This document shows positions 6,558-14,000 of a stretch of 15,335 nt of DNA, in pieces. Origin of the DNA: Pseudolabrys sp. (GTDB taxonomy: Bacteria; Pseudomonadota; Alphaproteobacteria; Rhizobiales; Xanthobacteraceae); assembly GCA_026125925.1 (NCBI GenBank), contig JAHCKF010000037.1, positions 1 to 15,335 on the forward strand, written 5' to 3'. Both the position numbers and the translations under genes were made by a program. Numbering within the stretch: position 1 is the stretch's first letter; every line of letters begins with the position of its first letter. The notes under the pieces are model-generated. The model was not told where the DNA came from and did not search any database. It was given only the letters and a program-made list of their open reading frames with translations.

Positions 6558-7388
6558 TCAGCGATTCCGCAGCGCCTCGGCTTCCTCGTAGAACTTCTTC
6601 TCCCAGGCCTTCTGGTTGTCCATGCCCTCGCGGATGAAGGGCGTGAACACCGCCACATTGAGCAGCAGCCAGTTGATCAGGTTGGCCGGGAAGGCCAGCG
6701 GTTTGCGGAAATCGACGAACAGCACCACGCGCACCTTGTCGGTGTTGTTCCAGGCCTCGTGCTCGAAGGCGTCGTCGAAGATGACCGCTTCGCCTTCCTT
6801 CCAGCGATAGACCTCCTTCTCGACGCGGATGCCGAGTTTCTCGCGCGGCTCCGGGACGATGAGGCCGAGATGCAGCCGCAGCACGCCGTTATACGGCCCG
6901 CGGTGCGGCGGCAGGTGCTTGTTCGGCTCGAAAATCGAGAACATCACGGTGATGAGGCCGGGGATCTTCTGGCAGATGCGCCAGGTCTCCGGACACTGTT
7001 TGATGTTCTGTTCCGACTTGAACCCGTAGCCGGACAACAGGAACGTCTTCCAGCCGCGGTCCTGGCTGATGGTCGAGACGTCGGTGGCGAGCTCATGAAA
7101 GCCTGGCAGCTCGTCCTTGCGGGTGAGCACCTTGTCGAGCTCGGCGCGGATCGCCGGCCATTCCTTCTCGATTTCCTTCGCCCAAGGGAAGACCGCCTTG
7201 TCGTAGATCGGCGGGTTGCCCACCTTGGTGAAGCGCAGGTTGAGCCGCTCGGCAAAAGCGACGACGCCCATGAAGAAACGCGTCACCGCGCTCGGCCGCG
7301 CCATCGGCGCGATGCCGGCGGTGCCAAATTGCTGGGAGGGCTCTGCGCCCTTGTTCTGCTCGGCGATCGTCACGTGATCAGTCTCCAT
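6558..7388 (-). CDS. Aspartyl/asparaginyl beta-hydroxylase-fold dioxygenase, LpxO-like
   Basis: A 276-residue Fe(II)/2-oxoglutarate dioxygenase of the Asp_Arg_Hydrox family (PF05118 type). Bacterial members hydroxylate lipid A acyl chains (LpxO) or ornithine-lipid acyl chains (OlsC/OlsD-like). The iron-binding histidines are H162 in PPHRGPYNG and H210 in DDAFEHEAWN. The 2-oxoglutarate-binding Arg is probably R171 in RLHLGL, or the Arg in KVRVVLFVDF. This two-His site without an acidic ligand is normal in the family. Residues about 229-245 (PANLINWLLLNVAVFTPF) are hydrophobic and may attach the enzyme to the inner membrane, as expected for a lipid substrate. The ATG at 7388 gives a 30-residue polar N-terminus with little Shine-Dalgarno support, so the downstream Met29 is possible. 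Transcription is divergent from the eight-cysteine gene. Lipid A as substrate is an inference. Confidence 0.85.
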   Translation of the reverse strand: METDHVTIAEQNKGAEPSQQFGTAGIAPMARPSAVTRFFMGVVAFAERLNLRFTKVGNPPIYDKAVFPWAKEIEKEWPAIRAELDKVLTRKDELPGFHELATDVSTISQDRGWKTFLLSGYGFKSEQNIKQCPETWRICQKIPGLITVMFSIFEPNKHLPPHRGPYNGVLRLHLGLIVPEPREKLGIRVEKEVYRWKEGEAVIFDDAFEHEAWNNTDKVRVVLFVDFRKPLAFPANLINWLLLNVAVFTPFIREGMDNQKAWEKKFYEEAEALRNR

Positions 7389-7513
7389 CGCACGCCGCCC
7401 GGCGATCCTGCCGCTTGGCCTTAAGCGTGCTGCGTTGCGCCCCCAGGCCGTTTCGGAAAAGCCCGATTCCAGCCGGATACCCCGTGTGTATCAATCGGCG
7501 CCGCCGGTTGAAA

Positions 7514-7553
7514 GTTCGGGTTCCACATGGTTCGCAACCGTGTTTGGCCGAAC
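7514..7553. promoter_or_regulatory. 40-base inverted repeat between divergent genes
   Basis: Outer arms GTTCGG (7514-7519) and CCGAAC (7548-7553) enclose inner arms ACATGGTT (7525-7532) and AACCGTGT (7536-7543), which pair over eight positions with one T·G wobble around a CGC loop. It lies 91 bases upstream of the eight-cysteine gene and 126 bases upstream of the hydroxylase start. No T-run follows on either strand, so a terminator is unlikely. An operator or a 5' UTR structure is more plausible. Confidence 0.4.
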
Positions 7554-7643
7554 TGGGGCAGGGATGGCTGGGCCCGCGCATGCCGGCTGATATGGCGTCC
7601 GTGCCGGCTTGCCGCTATCGTCAGGGCGGAAAAGGAATGTGGC

Positions 7644-7982
7644 ATGAGACGGATGGCGCGAGCGATGATGGCGGCCGCGATGGCGATGGGCTTCGCCTGC
7701 CTGTCGCTGGCGACGCCCGCGAACGCGGCAGACCTCAAGCCGCGGATCACCGCGGCGGCGCCCGGCATCAGCCTGCCGTTCGCCCGCAGCGAGCGCGCCC
7801 AGGCGGTGTGGGCCTCGAGCGCGTGCTGGCGCGACTGCGGCGCCTATTGCGCCTGGGGGCAGACGCAGTGCCTCGAGCGCGACAGTCAGGGCCAATGTCT
7901 CAAACTGACTGACGATTGTGACCGCTATTGCCAGCGCACCTGCCGTACCTCCGGCGGGCCGTGGTTGCCGCTCGATTTCTAG
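7644..7982 (+). CDS. Small exported eight-cysteine protein, function unknown
   Basis: A 112-residue protein. Residues 1-28 are a signal peptide: MRRMAR, an Ala/Met core, and an ANA-A cleavage site. The mature part has a Pro/Ala-rich stretch, then a cysteine domain with C61, C65, C69, C76, C85, C92, C96 and C100. The intervals are x3, x3, x6, x8, x6, x3, x3, a mirror-symmetric pattern that suggests a helical hairpin held by up to four disulfides. The C-terminus is GGPWLPLDF. The ATG at 7644 is chosen over the upstream ATG at 7527 because it starts directly at the signal peptide and has an AAAAGGA ribosome binding site. I recall similar small proteins as hypotheticals in Bradyrhizobium-type genomes, but I cannot assign a function. 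An oxidising periplasmic location is the reasonable inference. Confidence 0.8.
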   Translation: MRRMARAMMAAAMAMGFACLSLATPANAADLKPRITAAAPGISLPFARSERAQAVWASSACWRDCGAYCAWGQTQCLERDSQGQCLKLTDDCDRYCQRTCRTSGGPWLPLDF

Positions 7983-8077
7983 GGAACTCGGGCACACCGC
8001 GACCGGCCTTGGTTAAGCGGCCGAACAAAGCACAGCCATCACAGCAACGAAGCGGAACGCCCGTGACGCGGCACTGA

Positions 8078-8126
8078 TCGGCCGTTATTCACGTGCGCGA
8101 TACGGAAAAGGAACAATAACGGTCGA
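8078..8126. promoter_or_regulatory. Inverted repeat upstream of the TPR gene
   Basis: TCGGCCGTTATT (8078-8089) and AATAACGGTCGA (8115-8126) are inverted at 11 of 12 positions; the exception is a G·U pair in RNA. They are separated by 25 bases. The site lies about 150 bases before the TPR start, inside the 297-base gap 7983-8279, which otherwise shows no gene. An A-rich stretch follows on the plus strand, so it is not a plus-strand terminator. It may be a regulator-binding site or leader stem. Confidence 0.35.
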
Positions 8127-8279
8127 ATAAAAACGGCGACTGTTTGCATATACAGAACCTTTCGCCGCGCGGTTTCCAGTTCACGAGGATACCTGCCGCT
8201 CTATATCGGGACCAAGGCCGTCATTCGGTGGCGGCAAGGTTCGCGGCTGGCGCAGCGGACCCGGAACCGGGAACGCTCC

Positions 8280-8663
8280 ATGAATCGCACGCAGCGGCGC
8301 ATCGCCGAAAGGCAGGGTACGTCGCCTTCGATGGCCGGCGAGGCAGCGGCCCTGTTCGAGCGCGCGATTGGCCATGAGCGCCAAGGCGATCTTCCACTCG
8401 CCGCCAGCCTCTACAAGAAGGCGCTGAGCGCCGATCCGCGCCACGCGCCGGCCTGCGACCGGCTTGCCGCGCTCTATCTGGCGCAAGGCAAGCGCGACAA
8501 GGCGTCGGTCCAGTATGCTGAGCTCGCGCGCATCGCGCCGCAGACGCTCAACCAGTTCGACCGCGTGCTGGCGACGCTCAAGAACCTGCTGCCGGACTTC
8601 GCCGCCGGTCTTGCCGCCTATTCCAGCGACACCACCCGTGACGACCGCAGCCGCGCGCACTAA
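8280..8663 (+). CDS. Short TPR protein, probably the N-terminal part of a TPR-methyltransferase
   Basis: A 127-residue soluble protein with about two tetratricopeptide helix pairs: residues ~22-55 (LFERAIGHERQGDLPLAASL, ALSADPRHAPAC) and ~56-90 (LAALYLAQGKRDKASVQY, ARIAPQ). A helix NQFDRVLATLKNLLPDF then leads into a linker. The ATG at 8280 has GGGA about ten bases upstream. The frame ends at TAA 8661-8663, while the methyltransferase frame, offset by one base, is already open. The last residues (DDRSRAH) look unstructured. As I recall the family, such TPRs are fused through this linker to a SAM methyltransferase. This may therefore be a natural gene split, a frameshift mutation, or a sequencing indel. 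No slippery heptamer is visible. Confidence 0.7.
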   Translation: MNRTQRRIAERQGTSPSMAGEAAALFERAIGHERQGDLPLAASLYKKALSADPRHAPACDRLAALYLAQGKRDKASVQYAELARIAPQTLNQFDRVLATLKNLLPDFAAGLAAYSSDTTRDDRSRAH

Positions 8664-10026
8664 CGCCCCGCACGACATCGGCGCCGTCGCCGCCGACCCT
8701 TATCTCCGCACGGTGCTCGAGAGCACGGTGGTGCGCGATCTCGCTTTCGAGCGGTGGCTGACCGCGGTGCGTGCCGGTTTCATCGACACGGCGCTCGGTG
8801 ACGATCCGAAAGCGAACGGCGACATCGTCGCCTTCGCCGCGGCGCTGGCGCGGCAGTGCTGGATCAACGAATACGTCTTCGCCGTCACCGCGCCGGAGCG
8901 CGCCGGCATCGACAAGCTGAGAGGTCTGGTCGCCGGGGCGCTGGCGCGCGGTGAGGCGGTGCCGCCGCTGCGCATCGCGGTGCTGGCGATGTATGAGCCG
9001 CTCGGCGCGCTCGATGGCGCCGGCAGCCTGACGCAGCGCAAGTGGCCGTCGGCCGTCGATGGTGTCGTTACCCAGCAGGTGCGCGAGCCGGCCGAGGAAG
9101 CGGGCTTGCGCGCGGCGCTGCCGCGCCTGACGCCGATCGGCGACGGCGTCAGCGCAAAAGTGCGCGCGCAGTACGAGGAAAATCCCTATCCGCGCTGGGT
9201 GCGTCTGTCCTCGCCGCCGCCGCCGATGGTGCTCGACGATCTCATTCGCCACCAGTTTCCGGCGACGCCGTTCCGCCCGCTCGGCAAAAGCGACAGCCAC
9301 GACATCCTCGTCGCCGGCTGCGGCACCGGCCGCATCGCGCTCGAGATCGCGCAAAGTTTTGCGGGCGCCAGAACGCTGGCCATCGACCTGAGCCTTGCCA
9401 GCCTCGCCGCCGCCAAACGCAAGACGCCGGCGGCGCTCAAGGACAGGATCGAGTTCGCGCAGGCCGACATCGCGTCGATCGGCTCGATCGGCCGCGACTT
9501 CGATTTCATCAATGCCGGCGGCGTGCTGCACCACATGGGCGATCCGCTCGGCGGCTGGCGCGAATTGATCAAGCTGATGCGGCCGAACGCGCTGATGCAG
9601 GTCGGGCTCTACAGCGCTCATGCGCGGGCGGAGATCAACGAAGCGCGAAAGCTCGTCGCCGCGCGCGGCTATCCGGCGACGGCCGACGGCATCCGGCAGG
9701 CGCGGCAGGATCTGTTCGCGCGGCCGAAGCATTTCAATTTCATGACGCTGCGCGATTTCTTCACCACCAGCGAAGTGCGTGATCTCATTTTCCACGTCCA
9801 CGAAGTGCAGTTCACCATTCCCGAGATTGCCGATTTCGTTGCCGCCAACGATCTCGACTTCATCGGCTTCGAATTCGCCAACCAGGCGCTGCACCAGCAC
9901 CACCGCGCCGAATTTCAGCGCCGCGGCTGGCCGCTCACCGATTTGGCGCGCTGGGACGAATATGAGCGCGCCAATCCCGATATCTTCGCCAACATGTACG
10001 TGTTCTGGGTGCAGAAGAAGGCGTGA
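8638..10026 (+). CDS. Class I SAM-dependent methyltransferase (TPR-associated family)
   Basis: About 462 residues if translation starts at the GTG at 8638, which overlaps the TPR stop by 26 bases. The frame stays open further upstream, but that part is the shadow of the TPR frame. Residues ~20-180 form a helical region (DPYLRTVLESTVVRDLAFERWL, ARQCWINEYVFAVTAPE) typical of this family, followed by YEENPYPRW. The SAM-binding Rossmann domain starts near residue 222 with DILVAGCGTGRIALEIAQ, then the acidic strand end AIDLSLASL, and a motif IV-like region NAGGVLHHMGDP. The C-terminal helical part ends in NMYVFWVQKK. The fold and SAM binding are clear; the substrate is unknown. No Shine-Dalgarno precedes the GTG, so expression depends on coupling to TPR translation, on a frameshift, or the gene is damaged. 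Confidence 0.82.
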   Translation: MTTAAARTNAPHDIGAVAADPYLRTVLESTVVRDLAFERWLTAVRAGFIDTALGDDPKANGDIVAFAAALARQCWINEYVFAVTAPERAGIDKLRGLVAGALARGEAVPPLRIAVLAMYEPLGALDGAGSLTQRKWPSAVDGVVTQQVREPAEEAGLRAALPRLTPIGDGVSAKVRAQYEENPYPRWVRLSSPPPPMVLDDLIRHQFPATPFRPLGKSDSHDILVAGCGTGRIALEIAQSFAGARTLAIDLSLASLAAAKRKTPAALKDRIEFAQADIASIGSIGRDFDFINAGGVLHHMGDPLGGWRELIKLMRPNALMQVGLYSAHARAEINEARKLVAARGYPATADGIRQARQDLFARPKHFNFMTLRDFFTTSEVRDLIFHVHEVQFTIPEIADFVAANDLDFIGFEFANQALHQHHRAEFQRRGWPLTDLARWDEYERANPDIFANMYVFWVQKKA

Positions 10027-10149
10027 GGCCCGTCACCCCGCGCACGGCGATCGCGCCGCCGGTCGCCACAGTTTGGGCCGGCAAACGAATTATTCACGCC
10101 CTCCGCCGAGAATCGAACACGGCGTATCGAATACGGGGGAGAGCGAGAC

Positions 10150-10422
10150 ATGGAACTTGGCGACTGGCTCAAGCGTGCGTTGGGCTCGCTGGCGTTGCTG
10201 GCCGTCGTAACCGGCCCGGCGCATGCTGATGGCGGCAATGCGCGCGACAAGAGGAAGGCGCCGGTGCAGACCGAGCAGCGCACGTTCAAGCTCGACTTCA
10301 GCGGCACGCCGCCGTCGTCGAATTCGCCCGCGCCGCCGCCCGGCGCCGCGACCTTGCGCCGTGAGGACGACGGCGCCATGCCGTTCCTCGGCCTGAAACT
10401 GTCGAAGCCGTTGAGGGACTGA
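10150..10422 (+). CDS. Small exported protein, function unknown
   Basis: A 90-residue protein with a signal peptide (MELGDWLKRALGSLALLAVV, then a cleavage site near AHA-DG at residues 26-27). The mature part of about 64 residues is polar and Pro/Ser-rich (a run like GTPPSSNSPAPPPG) and ends in GAMPFLGLKLSKPLRD. A strong GGGGGAG ribosome binding site stands about eight bases before the ATG, which is the best support for a real gene. Two near-identical 11-base direct repeats (10112-10122 and 10126-10136) lie just upstream. No family is recognised. The gene converges on tetR with only 29 bases between their stops. Confidence 0.65.
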   Translation: MELGDWLKRALGSLALLAVVTGPAHADGGNARDKRKAPVQTEQRTFKLDFSGTPPSSNSPAPPPGAATLRREDDGAMPFLGLKLSKPLRD

Positions 10423-10451
10423 GCGCGAAAAGCGGGCGGGATGTCCGGCCG

Positions 10452-11087
10452 TTACGACGCGGGCGCGCGTCGACGTGAGCGGCGCCGGGCGCCAAGTGCC
10501 CTGATATTGGCTTTGCTCAGTGAATCAAAATGATCGAGCACGATGCTGTCTCGATCGAGCGCCGGATCGATCATCGCGCTGTGCACAAGAATCACGCTGT
10601 AGCGCTGCCGTAAAGCGGCGCACAGCCTGATCTCGTTCGGTGCGACCGATGGAAATTCTTCGCCCAGCACGGCCGCAAGTTCGCCCACGATATCTTTGAT
10701 CAGGATTTGCGTTTCCGCAGTCGGTCGCGACGTCTCCATCACGCCCATCAAATTCTGATGGAGCTCGAGATCGGATCGATGATCCCTGAGCAATTCCACG
10801 AACGGCATCCGTAGCCGCTTCTCGGTGGAGTAGCCGCGCGACTCGGTGCGGACGCGGCGCAGGAGTTGCGCGCTGTCCACAAGATGCCGGCGAAACAGCG
10901 TCGTGGCGATCGTCTCCTTGCTGTCGAAATACTGATAGAGGGAGCCGACGCTGACGCCGGCGACCTCGGCAATATGGTTCGTGGTGGCGCTCGCCAGCGG
11001 CGTGCGCCGCAAAACGCGAGCCGCTCCGGCAAGAATGCAGGACACCATCTCCTCGGAGCGCCCTTGTTTCGGGACTTTTCTGAGCAT
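10452..11087 (-). CDS. TetR/AcrR-family transcriptional regulator
   Basis: A 211-residue one-component repressor. Residues ~10-60 form the TetR DNA-binding domain: SEEMVSCILAGAARVLRR, then the helix-turn-helix with TTNHIAEVAGVSVGSLYQYFDSKETI, which carries the family signature G-S-L-Y-Q-Y-F-x-S-K. The rest is the variable all-helical ligand-binding and dimerisation domain. The ATG at 11087 is preferred to the GTG directly before it because GGAGG sits five bases upstream. The gene is divergent from the TctC-hydrolase pair across a 118-base gap, the classic layout for a TetR protein controlling its neighbours and itself. The inducer is presumably a substrate or product of the hydrolase; that is inference. 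Confidence 0.92.
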   Translation of the reverse strand: MLRKVPKQGRSEEMVSCILAGAARVLRRTPLASATTNHIAEVAGVSVGSLYQYFDSKETIATTLFRRHLVDSAQLLRRVRTESRGYSTEKRLRMPFVELLRDHRSDLELHQNLMGVMETSRPTAETQILIKDIVGELAAVLGEEFPSVAPNEIRLCAALRQRYSVILVHSAMIDPALDRDSIVLDHFDSLSKANIRALGARRRSRRRAPAS

Positions 11088-11205
11088 CACGCCCTCCGCC
11101 GTCAGGGTCCGCGAACGCGAGTTGCCGCGCTCGACGCCCCATCTTACGGTTTACTTAGAAAAACGGCACTCAACCCTGAGAAGATGCCGCGGAGGAAACC
11201 GCCCG
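11088..11205. promoter_or_regulatory. Divergent promoter region, tetR / tctC-type gene
   Basis: This 118-base gap must hold the start signals for both directions. It contains a relatively AT-rich patch (TTACGGTTTACTTAGAAAAA, 11144-11163) and a GGAGG at 11191-11195 for the rightward gene. A perfect seven-base inverted pair, TCAGGGT (11102-11108) and ACCCTGA (11173-11179), flanks the centre. At this length and distance it could be chance, so the TetR operator is not located. Confidence 0.4.
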
Positions 11206-12198
11206 ATGTCTCGACGATGCTTGCATTCCGTCGGCAGGCTGACAATGGTTTTTCATGTCGCCGCGATGATCACGGTCTTTGCAACGGCCAACGTTGCCAG
11301 CGCTGAGACCTATCCCAGCCGCACGATCAAAATCGTTCAGCCGTTCCCGGCCGGCGGTTCAACCGACGTGCTAGCGCGAGGACTCGCGCAGAAGCTCAGC
11401 GAATATCTCGGCCAGGCCGTCATCGTCGAACCGCGGCCCGGCGCGAACGGCATCATCGCCACCGTCAACGTCGCGACCTCGGCGCCCGACGGTTACACAA
11501 TGTTGCTGACGACCGGATCTTTCACCGCCAATCCGCACGCCTCGAAGGATGTCAAATACGATCCGCTGAAAGACTTTGCGCCGATCACAGCACTCGCGGG
11601 CTCATACGGCCTGGCGCTTCTGACCAACATGCCGGCGAACTCGGTTGCCGATGTTATCAAGGAGGCCAAGAGCAAGCCGGGCGTGCTGACTTACGCCACC
11701 TCAGGCTATGGCAACCTGACGCATGTCGCCGGCCGGCTTTTCGAGCAGCGTACCGGCATCAAGATGATCGCGGTGCCATACAACAATCCCGCTTTGCTCA
11801 CCGACGTCATGGCCGGCACTGTCAGCATGACCTTCAACTCGCTGATCACGGCGGTGGGCATGGTGAACCAGAAGCAGCTCAAGGCGCTCGCCATCACCGG
11901 CGACCGGCGTTCGCCGGCTTTGCCGGATGTGCCGACGATGGCCGAGGCAGGCGTCGCTGACTACAGCCTCACCGGCTATTTCGGCATCCTGTTTCCGGCC
12001 GGCACGCCGAAGGATCGCGTCGATCGCATCTATCGCGAGACCGTAAAGGCGCTGGCGACGCCGGAGCTCAAGGGCATCATTGAGCAAAACGGCCTCTACA
12101 CCGTCGGCTCCACGCCTGAGGAGTTCGCCGCCTATATCAAGAAGGACTACCAGGAGCAGGGCCGCTTGATGGACGAGCTCGGCCTGCGGCCGAAATAG
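11206..12198 (+). CDS. Tripartite tricarboxylate transporter substrate-binding protein (TctC/Bug family)
   Basis: A 330-residue periplasmic solute receptor of the Bug/TctC family. These proteins capture carboxylates or other small metabolites, for TctAB transporters or for sensing. The signal peptide spans residues 1-33, with basic MSRR and a cleavage site VASA-ET. Family hallmarks follow in order: YPSRTIKIVQPFPAGGSTDV, the region VEPRPGANGIIATVNVATSAPDGYTMLL, PNSVADVIKEAKSKPG-like, TYATSGYGNLTHVAG, and PDVPTMAEAGVADY. The ATG at 11206 follows GGAGG by ten bases. The frame is open further upstream, but that stretch overlaps tetR and lacks a signal peptide. The membrane subunits TctA and TctB are not in the window, so it is an orphan, as is common for Bug proteins. 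It precedes the hydrolase by 51 bases, probably in one operon. Confidence 0.93.
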   Translation: MSRRCLHSVGRLTMVFHVAAMITVFATANVASAETYPSRTIKIVQPFPAGGSTDVLARGLAQKLSEYLGQAVIVEPRPGANGIIATVNVATSAPDGYTMLLTTGSFTANPHASKDVKYDPLKDFAPITALAGSYGLALLTNMPANSVADVIKEAKSKPGVLTYATSGYGNLTHVAGRLFEQRTGIKMIAVPYNNPALLTDVMAGTVSMTFNSLITAVGMVNQKQLKALAITGDRRSPALPDVPTMAEAGVADYSLTGYFGILFPAGTPKDRVDRIYRETVKALATPELKGIIEQNGLYTVGSTPEEFAAYIKKDYQEQGRLMDELGLRPK

Positions 12199-12249
12199 AT
12201 CGTTCCATTGCGCATCATTCCTGGACAGTAGCAGACGACGTAATCGGAA

Positions 12250-13983
12250 ATGCCGACAACCAAAATTGAGATCGCGCCCAGCAGCGAAACCGTAACGCTG
12301 GAGTGCGGCGCCGCGATGATCTTCGAGAAGGACGTCGCGGTGCGCATGAGCGACGGCCTGTCGCTACGCGTCAACACCTTCCGGCCGGCCATGCCCGGGC
12401 GCTATCCCGTCGTCATGTCGCACGGCGTCTACGCCAAGGATGTTCACTTCAGTCACGGCTTCAAGCCGCAGTGGGACAAGCTGACGAAGACCTACCCCGA
12501 TCTTGCCCGCAACGGCTCGAGCGGCCGTTTCCTGCGCTGGGAAATTCCGGACCCGGAGCGCTGGGTGCCGAAGGGTTTCGTCATTGTCGTCGCCGACGCG
12601 CGCGGCACCGGAAAATCGCCCGGCTACCTCGATCCGCGGCAGCCGCGCGAGGACCAGGACTATTTCGATCTGATCGAATGGGCCGGCGTACAGGACTGGT
12701 CGAACGGCAAGATCGGGCTGCTCGGCATTTCCTACCTCGCCATCAATCAATGGAAAGCGGCGGCGATGCGGCCGCCGCATCTGGCCGCGATCTGTCCATG
12801 GGAAGGTCACTGGGATCATTATCGCGATGCCAGCCACCATGGCGGCATTTTCTCGAACACCTTTACCTCGGCGTGGTGGCCGCGGCAGGTGTTGGTGAAC
12901 CAGCACGGCAATGGCGCCAGCCATTATGTCGATGCCGACACCGGCGAGCGCTCCACGGGGCCCGCCCTTAGCGACGACATGCTGAAGAGCAATCGCGAGG
13001 ATCACCCCGGAAATCACCGGCGCCATTTTCTGTGCGATCAGTGGCATCAGGGCCGCACGCCGGACATGTCGGCCATCGAGGTACCGGTCCTGTCTGCCGG
13101 CAACTGGGGCGGGCCGGGCGTGCATCTGCGCGGCAATATCGCCGGCTTCGTCGAAGCCGGCACGAAGGACAAATGGCTGTCGATGCATATCGGCACGCAC
13201 TTCGACAGCTTCTACATGCCGGACTACGTCACCCTGCAGCAGCGCTTCTTCGGCCACTTCCTGCGCGGCGACGACAATGGCTGGGATCGCGAACCGCGGC
13301 TGCGGCTGGAAATCCGCGACGTGCACGACGGCGCCACGGTGCGCAAGAGCGACGCCTGGCCGCTCAAGGATACGGTCTGGACGAAATTCCATCTGGATGC
13401 CGATGCCGCCGCGCTGCGCCTCGAGAAGCGAGCGGGGGAGGCCGTGGCGCAGTATGAGGCGATGGGCGAGGGCGCCACGTTTCGCACGCCGCCACTCGAA
13501 GCCGATCTTGAGTTCACCGGTTATGTCGCCGCGCGGCTGACGATCGCGTCATCAACGACGGACATGGACATCTTCGCCGTGCTGCGCGCCTTCGACCCGG
13601 CCGGCCGGGAGGTGATCCTGACCGGCGCCCATGAGCCGACGCCGATCTCGCGCGGCTGGCTGCGCGCCTCGCATCGCAAGCAGGATCGGGAGCGTACGCT
13701 GCCCTATCGGCCGTATCTGACCCACGACGAGGTGCAGAAGCTGGAGCCAGGGGCGCGTTACACCATCGATGTAGAGATCCTGCCGACCAGCCTGGTCTGC
13801 CCGAAGGGTTACACTTTGGCGCTGACCATCATGGGCCGGGATTTCGAGTTCGAGGGCGTGCCCGGCCGCATTCTGCACAACGACCCGGCCGACCGCCCGG
13901 CGGCGGAATTCGGCGGCATCTGCTCGATCGTCACCGGCGGCGAGAGCGAGAGCTACCTGCTGCTGCCGGTCATTCCGCGGTGA
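12250..13983 (+). CDS. CocE/NonD-family alpha/beta hydrolase
   Basis: A 577-residue serine hydrolase with the X-Pro dipeptidyl-peptidase S15 / CocE layout: an alpha/beta-hydrolase domain (~25-320) and a C-terminal jelly-roll domain (~350-575, ending ESYLLLPVIPR). Members cleave esters or amides such as cocaine, nonactin, glutaryl-amides or acyl peptides. The nucleophile is S161 in GLLGISYLA, and the oxyanion-type motif ADARGTGKSPG is intact. The probable catalytic His is H317 in MHIGTHFD. Where the canonical GWxD acid motif is expected, the sequence reads GNWGGPG (284-290) with no Asp. I recall this as a trait of a NonD-like subgroup, but I am not certain. No signal peptide is seen, so it is cytosolic. 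It probably hydrolyses a compound imported with the upstream binding protein under TetR control. Confidence 0.88.
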   Translation: MPTTKIEIAPSSETVTLECGAAMIFEKDVAVRMSDGLSLRVNTFRPAMPGRYPVVMSHGVYAKDVHFSHGFKPQWDKLTKTYPDLARNGSSGRFLRWEIPDPERWVPKGFVIVVADARGTGKSPGYLDPRQPREDQDYFDLIEWAGVQDWSNGKIGLLGISYLAINQWKAAAMRPPHLAAICPWEGHWDHYRDASHHGGIFSNTFTSAWWPRQVLVNQHGNGASHYVDADTGERSTGPALSDDMLKSNREDHPGNHRRHFLCDQWHQGRTPDMSAIEVPVLSAGNWGGPGVHLRGNIAGFVEAGTKDKWLSMHIGTHFDSFYMPDYVTLQQRFFGHFLRGDDNGWDREPRLRLEIRDVHDGATVRKSDAWPLKDTVWTKFHLDADAAALRLEKRAGEAVAQYEAMGEGATFRTPPLEADLEFTGYVAARLTIASSTTDMDIFAVLRAFDPAGREVILTGAHEPTPISRGWLRASHRKQDRERTLPYRPYLTHDEVQKLEPGARYTIDVEILPTSLVCPKGYTLALTIMGRDFEFEGVPGRILHNDPADRPAAEFGGICSIVTGGESESYLLLPVIPR

Positions 13984-14000
13984 GGGAGAAAAACGGCGAT

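Noticed and set aside
8004..8023. Terminator after the eight-cysteine gene (CGGCC…GGCCG)
   Set aside because: The stem is only five base pairs and no T-run follows.
8085..8093. TTATTCACG shared with 10090-10098 upstream of another plus-strand gene
   Set aside because: Nine bases shared once in 15 kb with no common surroundings is compatible with chance.
8578..9903. 441-codon open frame antisense to the methyltransferase
   Set aside because: The plus strand carries clear SAM-binding motifs. The antisense product is Arg/Glu/Ala-rich without a fold signature.
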